Source: Nitrospira sp. bin75
Lineage (GTDB): Bacteria; Nitrospirota; Nitrospiria; Nitrospirales; UBA8639
Assembly (NCBI GenBank): GCA_002238765.1
Contig: MPMZ01000036.1
Coordinates: 1 to 32,180 of the forward strand
DNA: 32,180 nucleotides
Reading direction: 5' to 3'
The translations under genes were made by a program, and so were the position numbers. Of the stretch, positions 6,949 to 16,440 are shown piece by piece (position 1 is the stretch's first letter; the number at the start of each line of letters is the position of its first letter). The notes beneath the pieces were generated by a model. That model saw only the letters and a list, made by a program, of their open reading frames with translations, ran no database searches and was not told the origin of the DNA.

Positions 6949-9390
6949 ATGGCTCTAAAGAAATCCCAACTCTACTCCTCTCTCTGGAAAAGCTGCGACG
7001 AGTTGCGAGGCGGCATGGACGCCTCGCAGTACAAGGACTACGTTCTAACGCTGCTGTTCATGAAGTACGTCTCGGACAAGCACGCTGGCAAGCCTGGCGC
7101 GCTCATCGAAGTGCCAGTAGGCGGCGGCTTCGCCGACATGGTGAAGCTGAAGGGCGACAAGGAGATCGGCGACAAGATCAACAAGATCATCGCCCGGCTT
7201 GCCGAGGCTAATGAGCTCAAGGGGGTCATCGATCAAGCCGACTTCAACGACGAGGGCAAGCTCGGTTCCGGCAAGGAGTTGCAGGACCGGCTCTCCAAGC
7301 TGGTCGCCATATTCGAGAGTCTCGACTTCCACGCCAACCGGGCCGAGGGCGACGACTTGCTCGGTGATGCCTACGAATATCTGATGCGGCACTTTGCGAC
7401 CGAGTCGGGCAAGAGCAAGGGGCAGTTCTACACGCCGGCCGAAGTCTCGCGCATCATGGCGAAGGTGGTCGGTATCGGCTCTGATACCCGACAGGATCAG
7501 ACTATCTACGACCCGACCTGTGGCTCCGGTTCGCTTTTGCTGAAGGCTGCGGACGAGGCACCGAATGGCATTACCGTTTATGGCCAGGAGATGGACAACG
7601 CCACCTATTCGCTGGCGCGGATGAACATGATCCTGCACAACCATCCGACCGCGGACTTATGGCACGGAAATACGTTGGCCGCTCCGTACTTCAAGAATCA
7701 GAATGGCAGCCTCAAGACCTTCGACTTTGCCGTCGCCAATCCGCCCTTCTCCGCCAAGGCCTAGTCCAGCGGTCTCAATCCGGCTCACGACGAGTACCGG
7801 CGCTTCGAATACGGCGTCCCCCCGGCCAAGAACGGCGACTACGCCTTCCTCCTGCATCTCATTACGTCGCTCAAGAGCAAAGGCAAGGGCGCGATCATTC
7901 TGCCGCACGGCGTACTGTTCCGTGGCAACAAGGAAGCCGACATCCGAAAGAATCTTATCCGGCGTGGCTTCATCAAGGGGATCATCGGCCTGCCAGCCAA
8001 TCTGTTCTACGGCACCGGCATCCCCGCCTGCATCCTGGTCATCGACAAGGAGAACGCCCACGCCCGCACCGGTATCTTCATGATTGATGCGAGCAAGGGC
8101 TTCCTCAAGGACGGCAACAAGAACCGCCTGCGCGCCCAGGACCTCCACCGGATCGTCGACGTGTTCAACCGACAGACCGAGGTGCCGCGCTATTCCCGCA
8201 TGGTGCCGGTGGCCGAGATCGCCAACCCCGCCAACGACTACAACCTCAACATCCCGCGCTACATCGATTCCAGCGAGCCGGAAGATCTACACGACCTCGA
8301 CGCACATTTGAACGGCGGCATCCCCGACCGCGACATCGATGCGCTCGACAATTACTGGACGGTCTTTCCCTCGCTGCGCCAGGCGTTGTTTGCCGGCAAC
8401 GGTCGTGCGGGCTACAGCGAGGCTCGAGTCGAGACGCCGCAAGTGAAGGCCGCCATCCTCAGTCATGGGGAATTCCAGTCGTACGAGGAGCGGGTCGCAA
8501 CAGTTCTCGACGGTTGGTGCCAGGCGCACGCGCCGGTTCTCAAGGGACTGGAGATAGACACCAATCCCAAGGGCATCATTCGCGCTCTGGCGGAAGATTT
8601 GCTCACGCGCTTCGCCGACCTGCCACTGTTAGACCCGTATGACGTGTATCAGCGGCTGATGGACTATTGGGATGAGGTGATGCAGGACGACGTGTATCTC
8701 ATCGTTACGGATGGTTGGGGCGAGGCCGCCAAGCCGCGCGGGATCGTCGAAGACAAAGACAAGAAGTTCAAGGAGACGCCAGACCTCACTATCAAGCGCA
8801 GGAAGTACAAGATGGACTTGATCCCTCCGGGGCTGATCGTCGCGCGCTACTTTGCCGATGAACAGGTCGCTATCGAGGAGCTACAGGCCAAGCAAGAGGA
8901 CGCGACCCGTGAGTTGGAGGAATTCATCGAAGAGTACACTGGCGAGGAGGGCTTACTGGAGGACGCGGTCAATGATAAGGGCAAGGTCACCAAGGGCGGC
9001 GTGATGGAGCGGCTCAAGGCCATCCGGTACGAGAAGGAAAGCGACGAAGAACACGACGCCCTCAAGCATTGTCGGACCCTGATTGAGACCGAGGCCGAAG
9101 CAGCCAAGGTCGTCAAGGAGGCCCAAGCCCGTTTGGATGAGCAGGTGCTGGCCCGCTATGGCGCACTCACCGAAACCGAGATCAAGACGCTGGCGGTCGA
9201 GGACAAGTGGTTTGCCAGCATCCAAGCCGTCATTAAGGGCGAAGTCCATCGGCTGACCCAGCAACTCGCCGGGCGCGTGAAGGAGCTGGAAGAGCGCTAT
9301 GTCCGCCCGTTGCCGGAGTTGGGACGGGAGGTGGAGGCGTTCGGCGCAAAGGTCGAGGGGCACTTGAAACGGATGGGGTTCTCGCTATGA
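6949..9390 (+). pseudogene. hsdM: Type I restriction-modification methyltransferase subunit, interrupted by an amber codon
   Basis: HsdM methylates adenine in the HsdS-defined site using S-adenosylmethionine. The N-terminal helical domain (KKSQLYSSLWKSCDELRGGM) is followed by GQFYTPAEVSRIM, the AdoMet motif DPTCGSGSLLLKA from residue 188, and the catalytic NPPF motif (ANPPFSAKA). Codon 272 (7762-7764) is TAG, and the same frame then continues uninterrupted to 9390 with perfect family sequence (SSGLNPAHDEYRRFEYGVPP, ILPHGVLFRGN, GLPANLFYGTGIPACI). Relatives have Trp at this place, so TGG to TAG is the simplest lesion. The full product would be about 813 aa, with a long coiled-coil-rich C-terminus. 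Stop and next start overlap as ATGA. It may be a recent nonsense mutation, a suppressible codon or a base-call error; the intact downstream frame argues against old decay. An internal ATG at 8080 could give a C-terminal fragment. Confidence 0.92.
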
Positions 9391-10553
9391 GTCAAACGTT
9401 CGATTTTGAGAATCTCGTCGAGTTGTGTCGGCGAACCCACGAGGAAACACGACGCTCGGCGTCGCACGCTGTTGACCGCTCACTTGTGGTGCGAAACTAC
9501 CTGTTCGGCTGGTATATCGTCGAGTATGAACAGCATGGCGCGGATAGGGCGAAATACGGAGCGCAGACCTTGAGAACCTTGTCGTCGGTGCTCAAGGCCA
9601 GGATTGGCCGCGGGTTCTCTGTGGATGCTCTGGAGCGGATGCGACGGTTCTATTTGCTCTACGGTCACATTCTCTCTGAGAATCCGGCGCGAGAGAAATC
9701 CGCGACACTGTTGCGGATTTCGGGTGGCCGGGTAATTTCTGAGACAGCGTCGCGGAAATTGCCCGACCCAGTGATGGAACTGCCGGAGATTCTGCAGGCT
9801 CTATCTGCACAATTAGTGAAGCGATTCACTCTCGGCTGGTCCCACTACGTCACCCTTCTGACCATCGACAGCGCAGAAGAACGCCGTTTCTACGAGCTTG
9901 AAGCAGTGGACAACGGTTGGAGTGTGCGCGAACTGGAGCGGCAGATAGCCAGCTCCCTGTACGAGCGGCTCGCGCTCAGCCGTGACAAGAAGGAAATTCG
10001 TCGACTTGCCAGCGAGGGGCAGTTGATCGAAAAAGCATCAGACTTGATCAAGAACCCCTTGGTGCTGGAGTTTCTCGGGTTGGAGGAAAAGCCCGTCTAT
10101 TCCGAGAACGAACTGGAAACGGCGATCATCGACCGGCTCCAACAGTTCCTGCTGGAGTTGGGCAAGGGATTCCTGTTCGAGGCGCGGCTGAAGCGTTTTA
10201 CTTTCGACAACAGTCATTTCCGCGTGGACCTCGTTTTCTACAACCGGCTGCTGCGCTGCTACGTGCTGATCGACCTTAAACGCGGTGAATTGACCCATCA
10301 GGACTTGGGACAGATGCAGATGTACGTCAACTACTTCGATCGTTACGTAAAGACTGAAGACGAACTTCCGACCGTCGGCATCGTACTCTGTGGCCGCAAG
10401 AACGACGCCGTGGTCGAACTGACCTTGCCGGAAGAAGCCAACATCTACGCATCAAAATACCAACTCTATCTGCCCTCGAAACAAGAACTTGCAGCCCAAC
10501 TGGAGAGCATCCAGAGAGAACTCGGAACCCAGGAAAGCGAAGACGATGAATAG
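9387..10553 (+). CDS. DUF1016 (YhcG-type) PD-(D/E)XK nuclease family protein
   Basis: This 388 aa protein has the two-part DUF1016 layout. A helical N-terminal domain (residues about 10-180, with FGWYIVEYEQHG, GRGFSVDALERMRRFY and GWSHYVTLL) is followed by a C-terminal PD-(D/E)XK nuclease-like domain. The active-site pattern is FRVDLVFYNRLLRCYVLIDL then KRG, with D281, D296 and K298. The family is often encoded within or beside type I RM loci, but its exact role is unsettled. Here it sits between hsdM and hsdS, overlapping both (4 nt upstream, 8 nt downstream), so it must be co-expressed with the methylase. A second, diverged member of the family lies at 30865-31880. Confidence 0.9.
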   Translation: MSQTFDFENLVELCRRTHEETRRSASHAVDRSLVVRNYLFGWYIVEYEQHGADRAKYGAQTLRTLSSVLKARIGRGFSVDALERMRRFYLLYGHILSENPAREKSATLLRISGGRVISETASRKLPDPVMELPEILQALSAQLVKRFTLGWSHYVTLLTIDSAEERRFYELEAVDNGWSVRELERQIASSLYERLALSRDKKEIRRLASEGQLIEKASDLIKNPLVLEFLGLEEKPVYSENELETAIIDRLQQFLLELGKGFLFEARLKRFTFDNSHFRVDLVFYNRLLRCYVLIDLKRGELTHQDLGQMQMYVNYFDRYVKTEDELPTVGIVLCGRKNDAVVELTLPEEANIYASKYQLYLPSKQELAAQLESIQRELGTQESEDDE

Positions 10554-11877
10554 CGGGCAAGGGACAATGGGTAGCGTCCTTGGAAATGGACGCCGTGCGC
10601 TAGCGGAAGAGGTGCCAGTGGGTTACAAGCGGACTGAGGTGGGGATTATTCCTGAGGACTGGATGGCACGGCATCTCGGTTCATGCCTGCGTTATGCTCC
10701 CGGATACGGAATCAATGCGGCCGCCGTTCCGTATGACGACAGATTACCGACTTACTTACGAATTACAGACATCAGCGACGATTGTCGGTTTCGGCCTTCT
10801 CCACGGGTCTCTGTCAGGAATTCAAGTGTGCCGAGGTTCTTCCTCAGTGAGGGTGATTTGGTTTTCGCCCGTACAGGAGCAAGCGTAGGCAAATCGTATC
10901 GCTATGACAAAAAAGATGGCCCATTGGTTTTTGCAGGATTCCTCATCCGTATAAGTCCAGATCCTGAGAAGCTTGAGCCAGCCTTTTTGGCATACTGCGT
11001 TCAGTCAAGACGTTATTGGGAATGGGTCGCAACTATGTCGATCCGAAGCGGTCAGCCGGGAATCAATGGACAAGAATACGCTATGTTCCAGATCCCGCTC
11101 CCACCCCCCTCCGAGCAACGTGCCATTGCCGAGGCGTTGTCGGATGTGGATGGGTTGCTCGCGGCGTTGGAGGCGCTGATCGCCAAGAAGAGGGCCATCA
11201 AGCAGGCCACCATGCAGCAACTCCTCACCAGCAAGACCCGCCTGCCGGGGTTCAGCGGGGAGTGGGAGACGACAACGGTCGGAGAAGTTGCGGATATAAG
11301 AAACGGTGCAACGCCAAGTACTCAGATCGGTGCCTACTGGAACGGGCCGATTCCGTGGTGTACGCCGACCGATATCACGGCTACGCCGGGGAAGTACCTC
11401 TGCGCAACAGAGCGGAGTATCACTGCGATGGGATTGGCGAATTGCGCGGCAAGCCTGCTTCCTGTTGGTGCTCTTCTCTTGTGCAGCCGCGCAACTATCG
11501 GGGAGATCAAGATTGCGGTTTCTTCGGTATGCACAAACCAAGGCTTCAAGTCGCTCGTCTGTAAAGACGGTGTATCCAATGAGTTTCTGTATTACCTGCT
11601 TTTGACACTCAAGCCGCAAATGATAGAGCGGGCCATAGGGTCAACTTTTTTGGAAATCGGCAAGCGTGATGTGACGTCAATCGAACTTTGTATCCCCACC
11701 TATGCAGAACAATGTGCCATTGCCACCGTCCTCTCTGATATGGACGCTGAGATCGCCGTGCTGGAACGACGTCGGGATAAGACCCGCGCCGTCAAGCAGG
11801 GCATGATGCAGCAACTCCTCACCGGCCGGGTACGGCTGGTTCAACTTTCTCGCTCCACGGAAGAGGCAGCATGCTGA
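10546..11877 (+). CDS. hsdS: Type I restriction-modification specificity subunit
   Basis: HsdS recognises the bipartite DNA target for the HsdM/HsdR complex. The protein of about 443 aa has two target-recognition domains. TRD1 (about residues 20-185) starts at GYKRTEVGIIPEDW. TRD2 (about 230-400) starts at LPGFSGEWETTTVGEVADIR. Each is followed by a conserved coiled-coil spacer: SEQRAIAEALSDVDGLLAAL and EQCAIATVLSDMDAEIAVL. The spacers share an exact 18-nt direct repeat, ATGCAGCAACTCCTCACC, at 11212-11229 and 11806-11823, the kind of repeat through which TRDs can be exchanged. I chose the ATG at 10546, overlapping the DUF1016 stop by 8 nt (ATGAATAG), with AGGAAAG upstream. Recognition sequence cannot be read from the protein alone. 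Confidence 0.93.
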   Translation: MNSGQGTMGSVLGNGRRALAEEVPVGYKRTEVGIIPEDWMARHLGSCLRYAPGYGINAAAVPYDDRLPTYLRITDISDDCRFRPSPRVSVRNSSVPRFFLSEGDLVFARTGASVGKSYRYDKKDGPLVFAGFLIRISPDPEKLEPAFLAYCVQSRRYWEWVATMSIRSGQPGINGQEYAMFQIPLPPPSEQRAIAEALSDVDGLLAALEALIAKKRAIKQATMQQLLTSKTRLPGFSGEWETTTVGEVADIRNGATPSTQIGAYWNGPIPWCTPTDITATPGKYLCATERSITAMGLANCAASLLPVGALLLCSRATIGEIKIAVSSVCTNQGFKSLVCKDGVSNEFLYYLLLTLKPQMIERAIGSTFLEIGKRDVTSIELCIPTYAEQCAIATVLSDMDAEIAVLERRRDKTRAVKQGMMQQLLTGRVRLVQLSRSTEEAAC

Positions 11878-12407
11878 ACATCTTCGCAAAATGTCTTTTG
11901 GTAGCGACATCCTTATCTCCTGTGCTGGGGGCCGTGGCCGTGAATCAATTCGAGCGTGGCAAGCCATGCACGAACTGGATCTGGTGGCTGGGGGGAGCTT
12001 TGTTTCTAGTGCTCTTGTGTGATGCCTTGTTAAGGTATGCGAAAGAGCACGCACAGAAGCAATTATTCTATATTAAGGAATTTGAACGCAAAGATCAGGA
12101 GATGCTCACATACCTGTTTATCTATCTGCTGCCGTTTATCCGATCAGAGAACTCGACGTTTGCCAATGAATGGATCACGAGTGTGTACATTCTAGCAATC
12201 ATTATCTTAGCCATTGCGTATGCCGATGCCTTCCATTTCAATCCGGTAATGCGTTTTCTAGGTTATCGTTTCTACGCTGTAAGAGACCGTGATGGAGTGT
12301 CCAATCTACTGATCAGCAAGACAGACTTGCGGAGACCCGACAAGGAGGTCCAAACGGTGGGACTCGCTCGGAACGTTTATTTACACATAGGAGAGCAGGA
12401 TGCTTGA
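11871..12407 (+). CDS. kwaA: KwaA-like membrane protein of a Kiwa-type defence system
   Basis: This 178 aa inner-membrane protein has four likely spans: residues about 4-25 (FAKCLLVATSLSPVLGAVAV), 36-55 (WIWWLGGALFLVLLCDALL), 80-93 (LTYLFIYLLPFI) and 103-121 (ITSVYILAIIILAIAYADAF), with a short cytoplasmic C-terminus. Size, four-helix layout and the gene immediately following (KwaB-like) match KwaA of the Kiwa anti-phage system, in which a membrane protein senses infection and works with a DNA-binding DUF4868 partner. The start overlaps the hsdS stop by 7 nt and the end overlaps kwaB by 8 nt. The identification rests on architecture and neighbourhood more than sequence motifs; it could be another small four-helix defence protein. 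Confidence 0.6.
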   Translation: MLNIFAKCLLVATSLSPVLGAVAVNQFERGKPCTNWIWWLGGALFLVLLCDALLRYAKEHAQKQLFYIKEFERKDQEMLTYLFIYLLPFIRSENSTFANEWITSVYILAIIILAIAYADAFHFNPVMRFLGYRFYAVRDRDGVSNLLISKTDLRRPDKEVQTVGLARNVYLHIGEQDA

Positions 12408-13284
12408 GAACTTCCATCTTGCGGCGATCATCAAACAAGGTGCCCAAACACGCATGCTACAGATCCCTTTGCATCAAGCGTTGCAGGACAGCCTCACAGC
12501 AGACTGGCAAAGCCAGTACGAGGCTTTTGTTGACCAGATAGATGAGATTGATTTCAACGTCGGGTACCAACCAGAGGAGCATGAGCGTTTTTGTCTGGCT
12601 GACTACGAACTGCCTGACTGGCTAGCCAAGGAAAATAGCCAGACCATCGCGAATCTTGATACGATCAACGAGAATGAGGCGTCGCTCGATTCCATTAGGG
12701 GCACGGTGGCATTTGCGCGAAATGACCAGGGCGCAGAATTGGTGCTGTTCCAAAACTTCACCCCTTCTCAGGTAATCCGACCGAGCAAATCTCTCTTCCT
12801 AGAGGCCGGCACCTATAAGAGTATAAAACGTCCGGGACTGACGCTGGGCGACAGATTAAGCGCTGTATATCAACGTGCCGAGTGTAAGCTGCTGTTCCAT
12901 AAGTTTCGTGCTGTCAACACTTTCCTTCCGCTATCTGATTTTTATAAGGAGGCATCGGAACAAGAGATTCGAGAAATATTGAATCACAAACTGCTCGAAG
13001 CTGAAGACGCAAATGCACTGGCGACCAGTGCCAACCAGTGGTTCCGTAAGCGATTCACTATGCTCAAAGATTCAGGCGTTCTTGATCGCTTCTCCGCCAA
13101 AGATATTCAATCGCGTTCCAAAGGATATGACGTCTCGATTCAAATCTTGAAGGGCAAGATAGTCTTTCCGTCTGACAAACTCGTGGCAAAGAAACTCTTG
13201 CAGTTTCTCAATGAGGAACTTTTCCGGGGAGCTATCACCAAAACGCTCTACGAGACCAATTCTAAAAGGCAAACCGATAAATGA
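12400..13284 (+). CDS. kwaB: KwaB-like DUF4868 protein of a Kiwa-type defence system
   Basis: This 294 aa cytoplasmic protein looks like a DUF4868 member. An alpha/beta N-terminal half contains AELVLFQNFTPSQVI and KSLFLEAGTYKSI. A segment AECKLLFHKFRAVNTFLPLS resembles the family's region where a nuclear/core strand precedes a helical repeat. The C-terminus LLQFLNEELFRGAITKTLYE and TNSKR fits the typical ending of the family. KwaB binds DNA and acts with the membrane protein KwaA. GGAGAGCAGG precedes the ATG, the gene overlaps kwaA by 8 nt, and its stop overlaps the hsdR start as ATGA. Codon use is visibly less GC-rich than in hsdM and hsdR, suggesting the pair entered as a unit. Family assignment is from recalled patterns, not a profile search. 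Confidence 0.65.
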   Translation: MLENFHLAAIIKQGAQTRMLQIPLHQALQDSLTADWQSQYEAFVDQIDEIDFNVGYQPEEHERFCLADYELPDWLAKENSQTIANLDTINENEASLDSIRGTVAFARNDQGAELVLFQNFTPSQVIRPSKSLFLEAGTYKSIKRPGLTLGDRLSAVYQRAECKLLFHKFRAVNTFLPLSDFYKEASEQEIREILNHKLLEAEDANALATSANQWFRKRFTMLKDSGVLDRFSAKDIQSRSKGYDVSIQILKGKIVFPSDKLVAKKLLQFLNEELFRGAITKTLYETNSKRQTDK

Positions 13285-16200
13285 CCACGGTCGGCCAGCG
13301 GGAGACCCTCACGCAGCGGTGCGTGGTCGGGTTCTTCAAGGACGCGCTCGGCTACGCTTATCTTGGCCATTGGCAGGATCGCGCCGACACCGGCAACGTT
13401 GAAAACGCGCTGCTCACCGATTGGCTGAAGCGCCAGGGACATGACGATAAGATCATTCCCAAGGTGTTGCGTGAGTTGGGCAATGCGGCCGCGCTCGGTG
13501 GCAGCAAGACTCTTTACGATGCCAACCGCGAGGTTTACGACCGGCTCCGCTACGGCGTGAAGGTCCAGCCGGGCGCGGGCGAGCAGTACAGCACTATCTG
13601 GCCGATCGATTGGACAAACCCTGGCAACAATGATTTCGCCATCGCCGAGGAAGTGACGGTTGCCGGAGAGAACACCAAGCGGCCGGACCTTGTGCTCTAC
13701 GTCAACGGCATCGCCTTTGGGGTGCTGGAACTGAAGCGTTCGACGGTGTCGGTGACCGAGGGCATCCGCCAGAACCTTGACAGCCAGAAAAAGGAATTTA
13801 TCGAACCGTTTTTCGCCACCGTGCAACTCGTGATGGCGGGCAACGACACCGAAGGACTGCGCTACGGCATGATCGAAACGCCGGAGAAATACTGGCTGCG
13901 CTGGAAGGAAGCCGAGGTCCACCCGGATGCCGCCGGCAACCCGCTGCTCCGGGAACTGAGCCAGCTCTGCGGCAAGGAGCGGTTGCTCGAGATCGTGCAT
14001 GACTTCATCGTCTTTGACGCCGGCGTCAAGAAGATCTGCCGCCACAACCAATACTTCGGCGTGCGAGCGGCGCAAGAGCGCGTCCAGCGCCGCGAGGGCG
14101 GTATCATCTGGCACACCCAGGGCAGTGGCAAGAGCCTGACCATGGTCTGGCTGGCGAAGTGGATTCGCGAGCACGTGACTGAAGGACGCGTGCTGATCAT
14201 CACCGACCGCACCGAGTTGGACGAACAGATCGAGAAGGTTTTCAAGGGCGTCAGCGAGAACATCTACCGTACGACGAGCGGTGCCGATCTGGTGCGCGTG
14301 CTCAACACGGGCGACGAGTGGTTGATAGGCTCGTTAATCCACAAGTTCGGCGTGTCGGAGGAAGGCGACATCGATGCTTTCCTCAAGGATATCCAAAGCC
14401 ATCTCCCGAAAGATTTCTATGCCAAGGGCGAGATCTTCGTATTCGTGGACGAATGCCATCGCACCCAGTCCGGCAAGCTCCATGAAGCGATGAAGGCGTT
14501 GCTCCCTGGCGCGATGCTGATCGGCTTTACGGGCACACCGCTGCTTAAGGCGGACAAAAAGCGGAGCATCGAAACCTTCGGGCCGTACATTCACACTTAC
14601 AAGTACGACGAAGCAGTGGACGACGGCGTGGTGCTGGACCTCCGCTATGAAGCGCGCGACATCGACCAGAATATCACCTCGCAGGCCAAGATCGATCAGT
14701 GGTTCGACCTCAAGACCAGTGGGCTGACCGACGTGGCAAAGGCCCAACTCAAGCAGCGCTGGGGCACGATGCAGAAGGTGCTAAGTTCGCGGGACAGGCT
14801 GGAGAAGATTGAAGCCGACATCTTGCTCGACATGGAGACGCGTGATCGTTTGAAGAGCGGTCATGGCAACGCGATACTCGTCTCGGACAGCATCTACTCC
14901 GCTTGCCGCTACTTTGATATGTTTCAGCGGACCAATCTGGCTGGCAAATGCGCCATTGTCACCTCGTACAGGCCGGCCCCGGCGGACATCAAAGGCGAGG
15001 AGACCGGCGAGGGGCTTACCGAGAAGCTGCTCCAGTACGACGCCTACCGAAAGATGCTGGCGGCGCACTTCAACGAGCCGGAAGACTCGGCGGTTCGCAA
15101 GGTCGAGCAGTTCGAGAAGGAAGTGAAAAAGCGCTTCATCAAAGAACCGGGGCAAATGAAGCTGCTGATCGTGGTGGATAAGCTGCTGACCGGCTTTGAC
15201 GCGCCATCGGCGACCTATCTCTACATCGACAAGCAAATGCAGGACCATGGCCTATTCCAGGCGATCTGCCGGGTCAACCGACTTGACGGCGAAGACAAGG
15301 AATACGGCTACATTATTGACTACAAGGACCTGTTCCGGTCACTCAAACAGTCCATTAAGGATTACACCGGCGAAGCTTTTGGCGGCTATGACAAGGCCGA
15401 TGTTGAGGGCCTCCTGAAGGACCGGCTACAGCAAGGTCGGGAGCTGTTGGAGGAGAGGCGCGAGGCAATCAAGGCGCTGTGCGAGCCAGTCGATCCGCCG
15501 TGTGACACTGCGGCATATCGGCGCTTCTTCTGCGCCGCAGAGAGTGGCAACGCCGGACAGCTCAAAGACAACGAACCGAAGCGCATAGCCCTCTACAAGC
15601 TGTGCGCGGCGTTCCTCCGGGCCTACTCCAACCTGGCCAACGAAATGCGGGAGGCAGGCTACTCCGACGCGGAGGCTCAGGAGATCAAAGCCGAGGTGGA
15701 CCACTACGAAAAGGTGCGCCAAGAAGTCAAGCTTGCCAGCGGCGATTACATCGATATGAAGATGTACGAGCCTGCCATGCGGCACTTGCTCGATACGTAC
15801 ATCCGCGCTGAGGAGAGCGAGAAGGTCTCGACCTTTGATGACATGACGCTGGTCCAACTGATTGTCAGGCGTGGTGAAGCCGCGGTCGAGGCGTTGCCTG
15901 AAGGCACCCGCAAGAATCGCAAGGCGGTAGCCGAGACCATCGAGAACAACGTGCGGCGTCTCATCATCGATGAGATGGTCGTCAACCCAAAGTATTATGA
16001 GAAGATGTCAGCATTGCTCGACGATCTGATCCTGCAACGCAAGCAGGAGGCTATGAACTACAAGGCCTACCTGACCCAGATCGTCGAGTTGACCAGGAGG
16101 ATTAGCGGTCAGGAGACTCAGGGAACCTACCCTTCGAAAATCAACAGCGCCGCGCTAAGTGCACTTTACGACAACCTCACGGAACCGGAAGCTTTGGCAG

Positions 16201-16424
16201 TCCAGGAACCGCTGGCGCGATATGGCAGTACATCGACCTTCGATCCCAGGGAAGAACAGGCCCTTGCTCTTGACCGAGCTATCCGCAATGTAAAAAAGGC
16301 GGATTGGCGGGGAAACAGATTCAAGGAACGCGAGGTCAGAAACGCCATCAAGTCAGAACTCGGCGATGACGAGGATCTCGTAAACTTGCTGTTCGAGATT
16401 GTGAAGGCACAGCGTGACTACTAA
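13281..16424 (+). CDS. hsdR: Type I restriction enzyme endonuclease/translocase subunit
   Basis: HsdR translocates DNA using ATP and cuts it when the complex meets an unmethylated site. The 1047 aa protein has an N-terminal PD-(D/E)XK nuclease (D136 in RPDLVLYVNG; E150 and K152 in GVLELKRS). The SF2 helicase motor follows: Walker A HTQGSGKS with K284, DECH box at 390-393 (FVDECHRTQ), motif III IGFTGTPLL, and motif VI FQAICRVNRLDGEDKEYGYI. A helical C-terminal domain probably docks on HsdM/HsdS. All key residues are present, so HsdR should be active. With hsdM interrupted, unmodified restriction would be dangerous, which hints that the hsdM stop is bypassed or is a base-call error. Length is normal for the family. 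Confidence 0.96.
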   Translation: MTTVGQRETLTQRCVVGFFKDALGYAYLGHWQDRADTGNVENALLTDWLKRQGHDDKIIPKVLRELGNAAALGGSKTLYDANREVYDRLRYGVKVQPGAGEQYSTIWPIDWTNPGNNDFAIAEEVTVAGENTKRPDLVLYVNGIAFGVLELKRSTVSVTEGIRQNLDSQKKEFIEPFFATVQLVMAGNDTEGLRYGMIETPEKYWLRWKEAEVHPDAAGNPLLRELSQLCGKERLLEIVHDFIVFDAGVKKICRHNQYFGVRAAQERVQRREGGIIWHTQGSGKSLTMVWLAKWIREHVTEGRVLIITDRTELDEQIEKVFKGVSENIYRTTSGADLVRVLNTGDEWLIGSLIHKFGVSEEGDIDAFLKDIQSHLPKDFYAKGEIFVFVDECHRTQSGKLHEAMKALLPGAMLIGFTGTPLLKADKKRSIETFGPYIHTYKYDEAVDDGVVLDLRYEARDIDQNITSQAKIDQWFDLKTSGLTDVAKAQLKQRWGTMQKVLSSRDRLEKIEADILLDMETRDRLKSGHGNAILVSDSIYSACRYFDMFQRTNLAGKCAIVTSYRPAPADIKGEETGEGLTEKLLQYDAYRKMLAAHFNEPEDSAVRKVEQFEKEVKKRFIKEPGQMKLLIVVDKLLTGFDAPSATYLYIDKQMQDHGLFQAICRVNRLDGEDKEYGYIIDYKDLFRSLKQSIKDYTGEAFGGYDKADVEGLLKDRLQQGRELLEERREAIKALCEPVDPPCDTAAYRRFFCAAESGNAGQLKDNEPKRIALYKLCAAFLRAYSNLANEMREAGYSDAEAQEIKAEVDHYEKVRQEVKLASGDYIDMKMYEPAMRHLLDTYIRAEESEKVSTFDDMTLVQLIVRRGEAAVEALPEGTRKNRKAVAETIENNVRRLIIDEMVVNPKYYEKMSALLDDLILQRKQEAMNYKAYLTQIVELTRRISGQETQGTYPSKINSAALSALYDNLTEPEALAVQEPLARYGSTSTFDPREEQALALDRAIRNVKKADWRGNRFKEREVRNAIKSELGDDEDLVNLLFEIVKAQRDY

Positions 16425-16440
16425 TGTTAGAGGCCGCCGT

